Of a DNA stretch of 64,000 nt, positions 26,640 through 63,861 are shown one piece after another. The notes beneath the pieces were generated by a model. The model did not search any database, was not told the origin of the DNA, and saw only the letters and a program-made list of their open reading frames with translations. Where the stretch lies: NCBI GenBank assembly GCA_022829145.1, contig CM040764.1, positions 6,299,375-6,363,374 on the forward strand, written 5' to 3'. This DNA is from Albula goreensis. Lineage: Eukaryota > Chordata > Actinopteri > Albuliformes > Albulidae. Every line of letters starts with the position of its first letter. Position 1 is the stretch's first letter. A program made the position numbers and the translations under genes.

Positions 26640-28230
26640 TCTAAGGGGGCTGCGTGGGTATGCCCCCGCTGCGCGTCCGATTTTACCAGCGCGATTGCGG
26701 CTAATTAATCAGTCATTTCTCTGGTACTAATCTGCCTTATCTCTCTGCAACGTTGCGGTGAGACGACGCAGATTTGGGACCATGGCTGGACACGTCCGGC
26801 TATGTTATAACGGGGTAACTAACACGCTATTATGTCTATAACATCACGGATCGACGGTCCGTTTTCCCCTTCTCTCTCTCTCTCTCGCACTGTCACCCCT
26901 CCCTTACGAGCAAGGACACCGCGCACAACTCTCACTCGCCAAGCTTCGACCATTTCCAACCCCCACCTCGCTTTATCACCTCTCTCGCCGCTGCTGGCAA
27001 TGGCTGTGCTCGCTCGCTAATAAGCGGACCATGTCGCTCGCCGCCGATGACATTCACTCGCTAACTACTACGAATGGCTCCAAGAGCAGACCCCCTGGTT
27101 CGCTATCGTCCCCGATATCGCCTCGCTTGCTTACCAGTCGCCTCTCGCACTGCACAAAATTAGCTCACGTTAGATAGATATCAATACAGCCCTGCCAGAA
27201 TAACGTTATGGATAAGTTGCCCAGCTGGGAGCAGTGTGCCAGCTAACTAGCTAGCAAAGGCAGCAATATCGAGAACCAACGAGCATTTTCTTTCCCCAAC
27301 GAGCAGCGTTAGCAGAGCGTTAGGGGGGCTTCGTTTTTGAAATAGCATGTAAGCCTCCATAAAATATTACAAATAAAGAAGCAAGTTAGTTACCCCCCAA
27401 GTACACTCCAATAAGACCCAGTTAATGCTAGCTATACTACCAAGCTTCGTTTCTCGTCTTTTACAACGCCTTCGCCACAGTTTTACACTCCGTGGCTCTC
27501 CACATTAACGGTATTTTTTCCCCTTTCGGACGACAGATAATATGAATAAAATCGCCATTAGGGAGATAGCTAGCGGTATAATTCAATTTGAAAGCATGCT
27601 GTCCGTTTTAATAAACCAGTAAACCAGCTAGCGTTTGCTATATTCCTAATAAACTGACTGGGCAGTCGCTATACCGATAGCTAGTGGTAGCGAAGTCGCG
27701 AGCTAACCAGCTTCACACCCTCTCTCAGTGCTAAACCGTCAAAGAGAGCTAAACCGGTTACAAGATTAACTGGTTCGCACCGTACATATAGACAGTAAAT
27801 CAAATGAACACCAATAAATGTGTTATAATGTGCGAGAACCTATTGCTATAACGCGAAAATAAAGGGACTTGCCTTGAAAGGGTCTGTCCTGCTCCGCTCC
27901 CTTGGTGTCCCTTCGCTCTCTGCCTGACCGTCAACACGATCCAGCCAGAAACAGCACTACAGACGCGCAACGTCACTCCACAACAGAATGGACTACGTCA
28001 TCCAGACTTGGGCATGTCACGGAAACTGCGCGGGGGTGTCCGTCTGTCTCTCAGTCTGGGTTTGTGTATATCTGCAACGGATGGGGGGAGGAGCGCAGGG
28101 AGAGAGGGGGGGAGGAGGAGGGGAGGGGGTGCGTCGGCAGAGCGGTGTCACCAGCCGTCTGTACCACTGTGTTTTGGTGGGGGAGCAGTTGCGGCAGCGC
28201 TTGTAGACTGACCTCTGTTTCACTTAAATA
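26640..28230 (-). promoter_or_regulatory. skil: putative skil promoter and 5' untranslated region
   Basis: Compared with its flanks the region is richer in CpG (GCGCG, ACGTC, TCGCTCGC words) and has many GCTAGC/GTTAGC words, a combination also seen at the prkci 5' end. CRE-like TGACGT cores occur on the minus strand near 27970-28000, and CAGAC (Smad-binding) words near 28003-28058. A possible untranslated first exon ends at 27873 (GC donor) or 27135 (CTG|GTAAGC). SKIL has a non-coding first exon in other vertebrates. The precise start site is not determined. Confidence 0.45.
27873..28000 (-). other. skil: possible untranslated first exon of skil with a GC donor
   Basis: On the minus strand TTTCAAG is followed by GCAAGTCC at 27872, the consensus form of the rare GC-AG intron donor. 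The matching acceptor would be the one at 25237. The 5' end at 28000 is arbitrary. The competing donor CTG|GTAAGC at 27135 would give a different first exon. Confidence 0.3.
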
Positions 28231-31200
28231 GGTCACATATTAACACATTGAACAACGCAGTCAGGGGCAGGCAAATACCTTTTCCCACACCATTCGCGCT
28301 GAATGAAAAACATATCATTTCAATCGTTTGTCTTACTTGTGGCAACAGTTACCTTTGACACAATTTCTGTGTGTTGGACAAGAAACACCCAACACTTAAT
28401 TTATTTGTGAACACATTAATTTAATATTTCACAAGTACGATGAGGGAGGGACTATTTAATAAAACCACATAAGAAATCCAGTTTTAGTCTTTCCATACCG
28501 GGTTTTGGGGTTTTTCAAAGAAATATAAAGTCATTCTCAAATCTGTGAGCATAAAGTTATCATGTGTGTATCGGGTGTCGACACTGTTCCCACACTGAAG
28601 GAGCTGAGAAATGAAAGTAAAAAGCCAAAAGAGATAGTTTCCATCTGAGGCACTGTATGAGTCAAAGGACGAATACACAGAGTCAATATTTACTCTGAAT
28701 TCTCAGTGTACTGGAGCAGAGGGTGTCTCCATAAATTAAGGCATACGTTTTAAAAGCAAATAACAAGATAAGGGCTCAACCCTTTCCAAACTAATGTGCC
28801 AGGAGTGTATTCTTGCTGGAATGTGATTCATATCTAAAAGTTTCAAAGGTTCAAGTTTCAAGTCAAACATACGTACCCTGTGGCGGCATGTAATTTAGAG
28901 TGCCACATTGGCCAGAATACATACTTGCAATCGTTTCGTGTGGGTTTCTTTTGGTCTCATGTCTAAGCCTTATAAAATCTACCACTATTTTGCTAAGCAT
29001 CACCACTGTGATAAAATACCGAACCGCTGATCTCTTTATCTACAGTCTGCACTGCAGTTGTAAGAAATTAGTATGTGGAAATGAGTAAAACATGTCACAT
29101 GATATATCACACAGATGTGTATTTGAACATTTATATGCCAGACATAATTATAATGGCAATATTACAAGCATGTGTAAACCAGACAGTCTCAAGAATTGCA
29201 AGAAAAAAATATTAAAGCCTTTTTTGATATATATATCAACTAACTGGATTAAAGCATTTTTGCCAGATTTTGTCACCTGCCTGCAAGCACTTTGGACTTA
29301 AGCAGTACTTCTACAGGATGAAACAGTAAATAACAAGAAATACACTAATTTCAGCAGCAATACAGTTTCCATGTCGACAGCTTCTCCGCCAACCTGAAGG
29401 CTCCGAGCTTTATATGCGGAGCAATTTATCTGTGACCTAGTCAACAGAGAGAATCGGAAAAGATTGTTACATTTAATTAAAATGTATGGAGGTTATCCCT
29501 CCTAGGTCTGCACAAGGATTAGTACACTAATCAGAACAGAACATACACCAACAGAAAAATATTAAAACTCATTTTATATAATTAATACTTAAATCAATTA
29601 ATTATTTAATTGATATAATTTAGCATCTAAGTTGTGTTACATTATATATTAAATTTATATAAATCATGTAGGCATTAATGTTATGTATTTTGTTACAATT
29701 TTCTCCAGTAGATGAAATCTCAATGCCCTCGAGCTTGAAAGTGGGTCGATGAAAATTCCATAACAGCTCAGTACCGTTTCGCTCAGATTGTGATGTTGAC
29801 ACAAAAATGACACAAAATCACATGTGCACCAGCTCAGTCATTACTGGCCACTTCAACCATACCATGTATATGCAAGTATGAAGTGTACGGAAGTTGTGTA
29901 GCCATGTCAAAATTACGTCATCATAAGAATTTAACTTCTGGATAGAATTCAAAGGTAAGAGAAGAGGAACTGGGTCTACAAAACTGGTTAAGAAAAGTAA
30001 AAAATGAAAACAAAGAACTGTCCAAAAACAAAGTTGAAAAAGTAAGAAATAAAAAGCCTAGTTCAGCTGTGAATATGTGACACAAACTTATTCATATATT
30101 TGAAATTCCTGATAAAAGAAAACCCAGAGACAAGGATAGCTTCCTTGATAAGAAAACTATAAATAAATTAGCTGGAAATTACTCTTGAACTGACAAAGGA
30201 GCACACATTTGAGAGTAACACAGCAATCGTTCCAAAGCAATGGAAGGGAAACCTGAAAAATGCAGGCAAAAACATTTCACAAAAAAAATCTCTAAAAATA
30301 CCCAGTTTACAAAATCCCTTTCTCCGTGGCTTGGCTGTTACGTCAGTTTTGAAGACGTAAAACGTTAAATCCAATCTGACTGGAGTTTATATGAGTCACC
30401 AAGTTTTGCCCTCGGGAGCTTTTTTGTGAAGTTCCACGCAAAGGGCACCGTATTGGAGCTTGAGAGCAGTCGTAACGTGGTGATTCAGTGCCAGGTGGCT
30501 TTAGATAGGAGCATAATGTGCAGAGCAGAGCTCTGACCTCTCGAAAACGGGGTAGAGTCTGCTCTGTGACCCCCTCGTCCGCTGGCGTGGGCCGTTGACG
30601 GGTTCTCTGTCATGTAAAAGAGCAAGCACTAGGCAGTGAAACTCAGTCTGAAAACAGACCAATTAACACCATAATGGTGTCATCCCCCTACACCTGAGAA
30701 GAGCAGGAAAACTTGGAACTGCACGTACATTGTCTGAATTCACTGGTCTTTTGCACCTTCCTCCTCTATGCTGTTTTCAAGATTTCATTGCATGAGGCAT
30801 TTTTTGGCATAGGAAACCGTAGCAGAATGTGATGTTTCTGATTTAGACTTGATCTGAAAGGGTGATGGCGTATGGGGGGGTCTGTGAATCGCTGTCTTAC
30901 CACAGGATGGTAGGGCGGGCAGCCGTTTCGGCAGGGGCAAAGCCGAACACTCCTCCCCTTGCCAGGCCAAGTCATCGATTCAGGTTATCAAATCACTCTC
31001 TGTGTTGTGAAAGGTAAATAAAAATGGGCATGCAAACTGTTATTGCTCCAGTCCATCGTTCATTAATAGTCGAGCATAAAATTGCACCAGGAGTCTGGGA
31101 AAAGGGCTGGGAGCGAAGTGATCCTTCCCCATATCGATCTGCAGGGCTGGTGGACTGCTCTCTGTCTGGGGCCTTCCTCCATTAGCGTCTGTGGGACGAT

Positions 31201-33120
31201 GCTCTAAGCACCCCCCAGAGATTGGCCTCAGTTGGAGCTTAAGATAAATACATTACAGAGCGAACAGATGAATTTGTGGTCCCCACAACACTCGCGGAGA
31301 GGAAGCTGCCGTCAGGGCCACGGTCATTAACTTGCGAGCTCATACACCACAGAGTCAGCTGAGGGTTATTAATTCCTGGTGCGGCATGATCTGGGGCGCT
31401 GGTCTAACGCTTCGATCGTTGCCCTGTGCATGGGCACACTGGCAGGGGGGCATTAAGTGAGACTGCCGTCACTCCAGTTCACCCTTTTCAAAGTGTGAGG
31501 AACAACCTTGATTGGTTTCACTACCTTGTCACGGAGAATTGTGGAGCACCTAAAACCCGACTTATCGTTTCTTTCACATAATTTCCATTTGCCTTGTCTG
31601 ACCTTATGTTACCATCAAAAGAAATTCAGGCTTTAACCACATTGCGACCTTCGATGAATAATATCCAATGTATTTATCGTATAAAGCATCGTTCTTATTG
31701 AAAAATTAGATTCAAAGATGTTTCTCGGTGTACCAAACGGACACACAAATGAAAGCATGGTGACTGAGGGCATAGTGAAAGAGAAAAACACATAGGCAGG
31801 GTGGCTATGGGGGCACTACTGCCAATTCCTCCTGAAACAGGGCCCAGAAAGCAACCCATTTGCCATGCAAATCCACCTCCAAAGATGGATCCACACCTTG
31901 GCCTGCAGCATATATTCTGCAGGGGGATCAGTTTGCTTGAAGAATGGGGTTTGTTTTTTGCTTAATTGGTGCCCCTGGGGAGTAAAAATCCAGCAAGCCA
32001 GGAGCAATTAATGCAAGATTGTTTTTTAGATCTACACCCGTTTAGATCATTAATCAAAAATGACCCACAAGGTTATGGGTTTTTTTTTTCCTGGGGGGGA
32101 ATCTGGCTCTGCGGGTTGTAATGGGAGTCTCAGACTCCCAGTGCAGTAAGATGGAGAACACGGTCAATGTCAAAGAGGGGTTTAACCCACCAGCGTCATG
32201 TGACCATGGGGACAGGAAGGCCAGGCTTGGATAGTGCACTATGAAAAGCTCCTCGCACACCGAATAAGCAGTCAGCCACGTTTCATCCGGATAGTTCCCT
32301 GGGGATGGGAGGGGCCTCCGGACAACGGGCTGCTTCAGTTTCGTTTGCAACCTACAGGATTCTATGTATCACTCAAGAGCGTTTACTCAGGAATCCAGCT
32401 ACGGTGTTCCAAACCCCATTGAGGCACCCACCTCCAGACACACAGCTGTGCCACAAACTATAACGGTACCACCACCTGAGAAACATTCCGATTTCCCAAG
32501 GATATAGTGATAGCTAATTTTCACTATGTTTTTAGCAGATTCTGGAGAACAAAGTATGTTCAAAACAGCACAGAGCCGCAGTTGATAAGATAGGTTTTGT
32601 GAAACTAAGGATCTTTAATTTAGCTGATTCCAGTTTTATAGGGCTTTTTAGATTCATGCACAGCGCTGTAGTTCCCAGATTTATTTAATTCATACAAACA
32701 TGGGTGTGTCATGCTTTTGACTTGAGATACCAGTGTGCTCCATATTTCCCACGTCTTTTCACTAACAGGTTTTTAATAATTCTTTATATTTTATAAACAT
32801 AAAACCATGTTGATCACTGTGAATTTTTTACTCAAATATGTCTACCGGATGTACCATTTGGTTGTTGTAATTACTGTTGCACAATTTAATTCCAGAAAAT
32901 CTATTTTTAACCTGTGGGGGGTGGGGTGAAGAGAATTGACCTTTCACCTCAGGTGGAGCGCAACTGTGGGGAAGTGCCTGTGATCACATGACTCACCAGG
33001 AAGCACTGAGGTCTAGGCCCAACACAGATTTATCACGTCGGTTAAAGGGCGATTTCATTTCCGAGAATATACCGTACTCCCACACAAAAACAACAGGCTC
33101 ACAATTAGTAATATATACAC
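28231..33120. other. intergenic region between prkci and skil
   Basis: AT-rich DNA without recognisable exons on either strand. Open frames here are under 110 codons and lack conserved motifs. Confidence 0.6.
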
Positions 33121-33240
33121 ATTCTGATCTCGGATCAGTTTGGCCTCTGGTGTCATAACTGATAAAGTGAAGAAAATGATCAAGGGTAACCTGATCCTAG
33201 ATCAGAACTCCTACGTGAAGATTTTTGAATATCGGCCCAG
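33121..33240. repeat. short dispersed element with inverted TCTGATC..GGATCAG ends
   Basis: TTCTGATCTCGGATCAG at the left is mirrored by CTGATCCTAGATCAGAA at 33191-33207, giving an inverted pair about 50 bp apart. The right arm is followed by ACTCCTACGTGAAG and TGAATATCGGCCC. The same arm plus similar downstream words recur at 47283-47345, so this is a dispersed family of the small non-autonomous type common in fish. Confidence 0.6.
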
Positions 33241-34700
33241 GTTGTTTATTGAGTGAAATAATTTTCAACCATCAATTTCCCAGATTTTTCATTTGGTCTG
33301 ACTAAGTAAAAGGGGTTTTTATGTTTAATGGTTTGTCATACGTGTGTCACCCACAAACAATGTATGAAAATAATGTAATGTTTGCAAAATACTGAACAGT
33401 ATGTAGAAAAAATAAAAAAGGAACATTGCTTGGAAGTGTCTAAAAAGACCAATTCAATTTTAGAATGGATTTGGTAGCCAGTCTGGTGTTTTGTTTTAAA
33501 ATGAGAAAAACAACCAACAAAAGAACAGCAAAAACATGCTTTTTTCCCACACCCTCTTCAAAGTATTAAAAATTTAATGCACAAGAATTTCAACACTTAA
33601 TGGAATGTGTATTTATATATATGCATATATAAATTGTTTTTAATTAGACAATATTGATGTTGACTTCATATTTCATGTCAGCAAGTTGTATACAAATACA
33701 AACTATTTAGGAAACAAATTAGTATCAAATTTTCAAAGGGTATTGATTATTTGATTGATTATTTGATCCCCACAGAACAACATAAGGATCATCTCCAGCA
33801 GTCTCTCCAGCGGTCTCTGTATGTACATGTGCTTATACAAGTGTGTGTGTGTGTGTGTGTGTGTGTGACAGGAACTGAGGTGAGTGTGTGTGATTTTATG
33901 TGTTTGTGAGAGTGAGAGTGATTGCGTGCTGACAGGATTAGAGGTGTTTAGCGCGTCTGTTCAGTCTCGCACGGTGTCTCGGGTTTCCGCGAGGCAGCTG
34001 AAAAACACAGCCCTAAGAGCGGGAGGAGAGACGCAGGCAGAGAGGTCCGGAAGCAGCTCGGATTGGCTGGAGCTCGCCTAGTACGGACCGAGAGCGACGT
34101 CTGCGCAGGCCGTCTTTTCCACTCGCTCAAACTGGAGACCGGGCGGGAGCACGGAACGAAGACGACATAACACTTGTGAATTTCCAGTAACCATGATATC
34201 GCCGAGCAACCGTACATAAATAATGCAGTGGATAAGGAGTACAAAGATAGCATCGGATAAAGGCAATGTATTGCTAAAAACATGAAAAACAACAAAGATA
34301 AACTATATTATATAGTGTCATCTTGGAGCAGAAGCACTTCTGAAGTGAAATGCACATTGAGGAGTACTTCACAAGACCATTATTGTCATCATATCATAAA
34401 AAAATCATTATTTTTTTTAATGGAAAACTTTTTGGTCCGGTGTAAAAGAGTGTATGAGTTCTGTGTAGCTACATTTCTACTCTAGCCCTCAGACAGAAAG
34501 CCATCTTTTGCTTTTCACAGTTTTTTTTTCTGTATTTACATTAGTGTTAACCGGCTTCATCAGCCTTCTCCAGTTTCGGAGGTTGGCCTGAGTACTGTGA
34601 GCTGCTGTGGGTCTGACGATCCCAGGCTCAGCTTAACACTTGTGCACATCATATATGGACTGTAACATCATTAAATTAAAACATGAAAATAGTTAAGTTT

Positions 34701-34725
34701 AAAAAAAAAAAAAAAAAAAAAAAAA
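34701..34725 (+). repeat. poly(A) run with upstream ATTAAA
   Basis: Twenty-five adenines, preceded 20-30 bases upstream by overlapping ATTAAA hexamers (34670-34680), just downstream of prkci. This could be a retroposed 3' end or a simple A tract. Confidence 0.6.
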
Positions 34726-34905
34726 GGCTAGTGTCTCCCTGGACCCCCTAACTTTCTACAGGCTCGGCGCTGATAGAAGGTAGTTTGGAAGATTCCAAAA
34801 GCCTCTGCTTCAGATTTGTCCCTCGCACGTTCAACTTAGTTTTAAAAGTAAGACGCTTGTGTCCTTCAGAGCTAAGCTCCCCACCAATTACATATGCTCA
34901 AAAGG

Positions 34906-35298
34906 TTTAATATGTACAATTAAAATGTGTATCACCCCACGCCCACCTTCAGAGTTGAATTGCAAGCGAATGCACCTCCGATATACTGTAAATATCCATG
35001 TCCCATGTGACCTTTGAACTGGGGAATGACCTCAGTGGACCCTAACTGGTCAACATTAAGGAGGTTTGGCAGTTACATCATTACCGATTGGGTGCCATGT
35101 GGGCTTAAGTGGTACAGAATAAAAACAGTACATTTAAGGACTAGTGGTTCTTAACGGCAGAGAGTGAGATTGGTTTGGCAATCGGAGGCCTGACGGCAAA
35201 CTTTGAGGTGCCTGTCTGGTGTCCGGCAGCTCCGAAAAACAGTAGGATCTTTAACCATGCGGAGTTATGATGAAAGGCAATCGTTGACGGTTTCACGT
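34906..35298 (-). terminator. prkci: prkci 3' UTR with candidate poly(A) signal
   Basis: The sequence after the stop codon contains no further coding signal. The first usable hexamer is ATTAAA at 34911-34906 on the minus strand, about 390 bases after the stop. A canonical AATAAA lies further on at 33250-33245. Human PRKCI has a multi-kilobase 3' UTR, so the longer end is also plausible. Confidence 0.3.
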
Positions 35299-58945
<23,647 letters not shown>

Positions 58946-58948
58946 CAT

Positions 58949-59350
58949 AAGCTCCGGGTTTCTGAGCTTTACTTTCAGCGTCTAGCTAGCCAACAAGCTA
59001 AATGAAGAAACCCTCTCTTCTGTACAATTATTACAGTACAAATGTTTAGTCTGCGCTCTCTCGCAGGAATATATGACAGTTGGCTAACCAGTCGGCTAAT
59101 AATTTTACGTTAACAGCCCCCTTAGTGAAAAGTAACTTTGGTGGTCCTGTACACTAAAAACACTCCCTACTCACTGAGGAGGCCTCGCAACCGACCAAAC
59201 CACCCAAGGAATGTCGTAGGGTGACTAAACTTTCGCAAAACACAAATAAATCAACAATCTAAACAAACATGTAGTTAAATACTAATTTAAAAACAACTTT
59301 AATTACCATAGTTCCAACCGCACTGTTTCATCATTGTGAGGGTAGAAATA
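58949..59350 (-). promoter_or_regulatory. prkci: putative prkci promoter and 5' UTR
   Basis: Sequence immediately upstream of the start codons. GCTAGC, GTTAACG and GGCTAA words continue here from the first intron. No TATA box at a convincing distance was recognised, and the start site is undetermined. Confidence 0.45.
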
Positions 59351-61451
59351 ATATTTCTGAATAGTTTTGAGGCACCCTACACTGGCGATATGGATGCGCT
59401 CACCAGCATTCCGATTATACCAAGATAGATGTAGCTTGAGTCTTTTCATTCAAATTAAATAAAGTGTGTGAACTCCTATGTGTACAGTGAATACGCTTAT
59501 GTTTTCATCTTGCATTATTTATATTATGTACGTTTAGTCTTATTGGTTATGATGTCTACGAAACATGTTTAGTTTCAGACAAAGTCAATGGACTACTGCA
59601 TCATGTTTTAATAGTCGGTGGGTAAGCTTTCAATCTTGATTGGCTCAGATGGAAGCGAGGAAAATATTTCCCAATCGAGATCCAGTGCGTTGAGTATATG
59701 TTGAAAAAAGACAGAACTTTCAAGAGGGACAAAGCATTGTTGCTGTGATTTGTGCGTTTCGGTGTGATGTATTCAACACCAAATTCAGCATCGTTTTTAA
59801 TGTTTTCCATGAGGTGTTACACTGAATTTACACAACATTGATGAAAATATGCTTTCGATTCTGGAATTGCCGTGTCAGGACACCATACATGGACACATGT
59901 ATTTACAGTAAGTCAAATCCAAGTAGCCTTCTACACTGTGAAGACACACAGTACCGTAGATGATTTAGCAACATCAGCTACTATGTTACTGTATCCCCTT
60001 TGCCTGTAGGTGGAGTTGAGGGTTATTTTGGTATTTAAGCGCCATTGTGTATTACTGTGCGCTTGCGCTTCCCTTCTTTCCTCTGTCTGATGTCTATGAG
60101 TAACACAGACTCAAATTAAATGAGCAGATTTTATTATTTACAATTATGGACACTATAACAATTGGTGAGGGTGGTGAGAGGTCTGTACTCTAGGGCTGCT
60201 ATTGTAGTCCGTAGTAAATAACCACCTTGTTCGTAGCGGGAAAGGTGCAGCTTTCACAGAACAAATGTTGAACTATAGGCCTATCTAACAGAGTTTTTGC
60301 AAAGTATATATGTATAGTTTTTAAAGGAGCTGTCAAATGCAGTTCATTACCTTGAGCTATAATGAAAAGCATTCAAAGGAGGATTCTCCCATGGTTGGTC
60401 ACTGTTCGTGAGGTGCTAATGTTACAACCCTGATGTGAGTCTGTCCCAATTCACTTTTACATAGGGTACAGTGCGGTCCATGAGGCCGATATTGCATCTT
60501 TAAAATAGGAAAAAAATGTTTCATGTCCTAATATTGTGCAACTGTAAACGCCTTATGATCTGCTCAGATATAATACATAGGCTATATTACCCACGGTAAT
60601 ATTGTATCCTTCTGTAATTTTTAGATTTTTCCAATCAAGGTTCTTCACCCTGTATACTGTGGTAAATTACACAAATGCATCTTGCTTAACAAATAAACAT
60701 AGTATAAGCTGTAAGCATAAAGATACATAAGTCTATTTAAATGGTAGTGTAACACACAGAAACATACTCAATTCCATCTTCGACTTTTTGTTTGACTCCT
60801 CATTATCATTAAACTAAACCAATACAATTCCATTGTCGGGCAATTATTCTTGTAACTTCAGTTATTTAAATTAATGTGGGCAGTTATTCTTTCCTGAGCA
60901 CAGTAAACCACATCAAAACAGTGAAAACTGTCAATTAGTTGCCATGAGATAAATGCACCAGACCAGTCTCATTTGCATATTGTCTGTTTGTCACTGGGTA
61001 GCCTCTACTCTTACGTACTCAAGTTTCCCAAACCTTTGCTTAAGTTTTAAACGTGAGCATAGTTGAATGCCGTCTGCGAACCATATTCTCCAGCAATTCA
61101 TATTGCCCATACTCAGGACACTGCTGCCTATACTGTCAGGTACAGCTTTATAAAGGTCCCTCTGCCCTCTTGTGGAAGTGTTAAGGACTGCATAATTAAA
61201 TTGTAGTTTCATTCTTTCTGTGGTTATTATCCCAGAATACGAAATGAATCTATTCTTTTTTTAAAATGAAACTCAAAAACTGTTTAGTTGAAAGACCAGT
61301 ACTGAGTGGTTGCTAAATGTTTTGGTCTACGAGCACAAATACTTATTATTTTCTATATAGATCAAAAAAAGAGTGAAAAGAAGTGTTTTGATTTTCTCAA
61401 TCTTAAATAACATTTTGGCAGTAGTGAATTGGTGCATTGTAAGTTGTTACT
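59351..61451. other. AT-rich flank upstream of prkci
   Basis: No exon, RNA gene or clear repeat was recognised on either strand. Confidence 0.5.
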
Positions 61452-62219
61452 TACATTGCCCTCCATAATGTTTTGTACCAAGACACATTTTTCAATTTGG
61501 CTCTGTACTCCATAATTTTAGATTTGTAATGAAACAATTCATGCGTATTTAAAGTTCAGATTCTCAGCTTCTTTGCTGAAACAGGGTGGCCAGATTTGTA
61601 CCAGAGTAATGGCAAGAGAAAAGTGTGGAGGCCAAAAGGAACTGCCCATGATCTAGAGCATACCGCCTCGTCTGTGAGACATGGTGGAGGGGGTGTTATG
61701 GTTTGGAAATGTATGGGTACCACAGGTACAGGCTAACTCGTCTTCACTGATGATGTAACGGCTGATAACAGCGTGAATTCTGGGATGAATTCTAAACTTT
61801 ACAGATGCATCTGATCATGTTCACGATGCCTCCAAACTCATCTAAAGGTGTTCCATCATACAGCAAGATAATGATCTCAAACTTACTGCTAAAGCGTCAA
61901 AGGAGTTTTTCAAAGCCAGCAAATTCTTTGCAATCCAAGTCAGTCACCTAATCTGAATTCAATTTAAGATGTGTTTCATATGCTTTAGAGAAAATTAAGG
62001 GAACTAGCACCTGAAACAAGCAGGAGTTTGGCAGTGATATCAGTGGGTCACGGACTGAAAGCAGAGTTCTAAAGATGGCTACTGTAATGTGCATGAAATC
62101 ATATGCCCCAAATGGTATGGTGCCCTGAAGTGTGAGGGGGGATTTAGATTAAAATTTTCAGAACAGAGCCAAATCAAGGAAAAATTGTTTTAGTCCCAAA
62201 CATTATGGAGGGCACTGTA
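61452..62219 (+). mobile_element. decayed Tc1-like transposon
   Basis: The ends are inverted repeats: TACATTGCCCTCCATAATGT at the left, and at the right the complement of TACAGTGCCCTCCATAATGT, with TA at both ends. Between them lie plus-strand remnants of a Tc1-family transposase, including words that translate as CETWWRGCYGLEMY and QQDNDLKLTA, the latter a worn form of the family's QQDNDPKHTA signature. At 768 bp it is about half the usual length, and stops and frame breaks show it is dead. Confidence 0.9.
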
Positions 62220-63861
62220 CCCACAAAATGAAGAAATAACCAATGACATCTTAATTTGAATAAACATCAAACCATATGTGATTGAAATACCCCACTATCA
62301 TTGTGCATAATAGACTTGACTAAAAACTTAGAGTATTACAGAAAGGAGTAAATAAACCATCACTGAAAGCTAGACCTTTCAGCAGTATGATTCTTTATTA
62401 ACATTTTAATTCATTTTTGAAAGTAAAAATTTACGTTCTTGATCCACAATATCATCTAGAGTTTTGAATGAAACCGTCATGATTTGATTTTTGTTCATGG
62501 TTGGTCCCATAGCTGTTGCATCGTACCTCGGCAGCTGTTGCTATGGTTACAGTTCTATCACCGATGCTTTCCACAACAATGTATTATTTGTTTAGTTTTT
62601 ATTATAAGCACATAGATTAAATTGAATGTGCCATCTTGGAAAATTAAGGTAGTATATCTAAATAGACTTGCTTAATCTCTGTCCGTTTGTTGGACACGTG
62701 CGGTATTATGCACCTTTAACAAAATATATGACCTTGGCTACCTTATCCCCAAGTGCAGATTACCAATTTTAGCACTATTTTCTCTCCATACATGTAATGC
62801 TCCATGAAATGATTATTCGATAAATAAAAAACTTAAATGAACATGTTTGGTTTTTGTAATCACATGGTTGTGGCTGGTTTCTTTTGCACAAAAGAATCAG
62901 ACGTCTTAAGGTCCTGTGATAAATTAATCAGAACTATAAAAATGATGACTGCCTGTTTCTCCTGTTTAGTCACATATAATACGGGCTTCCCTGCCCAAGG
63001 ACACATAGAGCAACGGAGTGCACGTAAAGGAATGCGCCAATTGCAGCTGTAACCTCCTATGTATGTGTTTAACGAATTTTAGCTCTGTAGAGTTTGAGCT
63101 AAATAAATACTCGCTGGCAATGGCAGTCATAAACAAAAATTGTAGATGTTTTATTCTATATGTCAGCTAATAATATGGTTGTATATTTGTTGATCTTCTA
63201 ACCTAAATGGATATTTATGTATAAACGAATGTTCACAACTTGTTCCCTTCCTCTCGAATGCCTCCATGGACTCTCTTTTCTGACAGTGTTGAGCAAACAC
63301 ATCCTGTTAAGGCTTTAAAGTGGAACTGTGGCTGGTTTCTGTCATATCTGAGCACCAAAATTATATCATAACAGACTGTTCTGAGCGTCGGTTCAGCTGT
63401 ATTGCGTGGTATCATTCAGTTACAAGTTATAAAGGATTAACTGTTCTCCGAGGTCTAAACGAAAACTCAGTCCAGTGTATTCAATATGTTAACGACCATA
63501 GTGTCATGACATGAATTAAAATTCATATACATCTTCATTGTTTTATTAAAATTACCCCAGTAGTAGACTGCCGACAGTAATTCAAGTTCTTGAATTATAA
63601 CTTCCAGCCAAATGATGAACAAAAAAGACCCTTTCAATACAATTAATATAAAACCAGAATAATCAATAAGCAGCTGAAATGCCGTACAAAAATATGCGAT
63701 TGATTGTTTATGCCAAGTTACAATAAACTGATATTTTTTAACCAAAATATATTTCTAAAAAAATCGACGGTAGCCTGTGAGAGGTCCTCCTAAACTGCGA
63801 GTGGTGCTGTGTCTGTTTTTTTCGTTCTTGACCGTACGTTTTGTTTTTATCTCCATTTTAG
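62220..63861. other. AT-rich flank right of the Tc1 relic
   Basis: No recognised gene. If the plus-strand exon at 63862 is real, this stretch would be intron of that gene. Confidence 0.45.

Noticed and set aside
62837..63052. Upstream partner exon for the plus-strand exon at 63862
   Set aside because: The frame has no recognisable domain, no convincing splice sites, and composition unlike the acidic exon.
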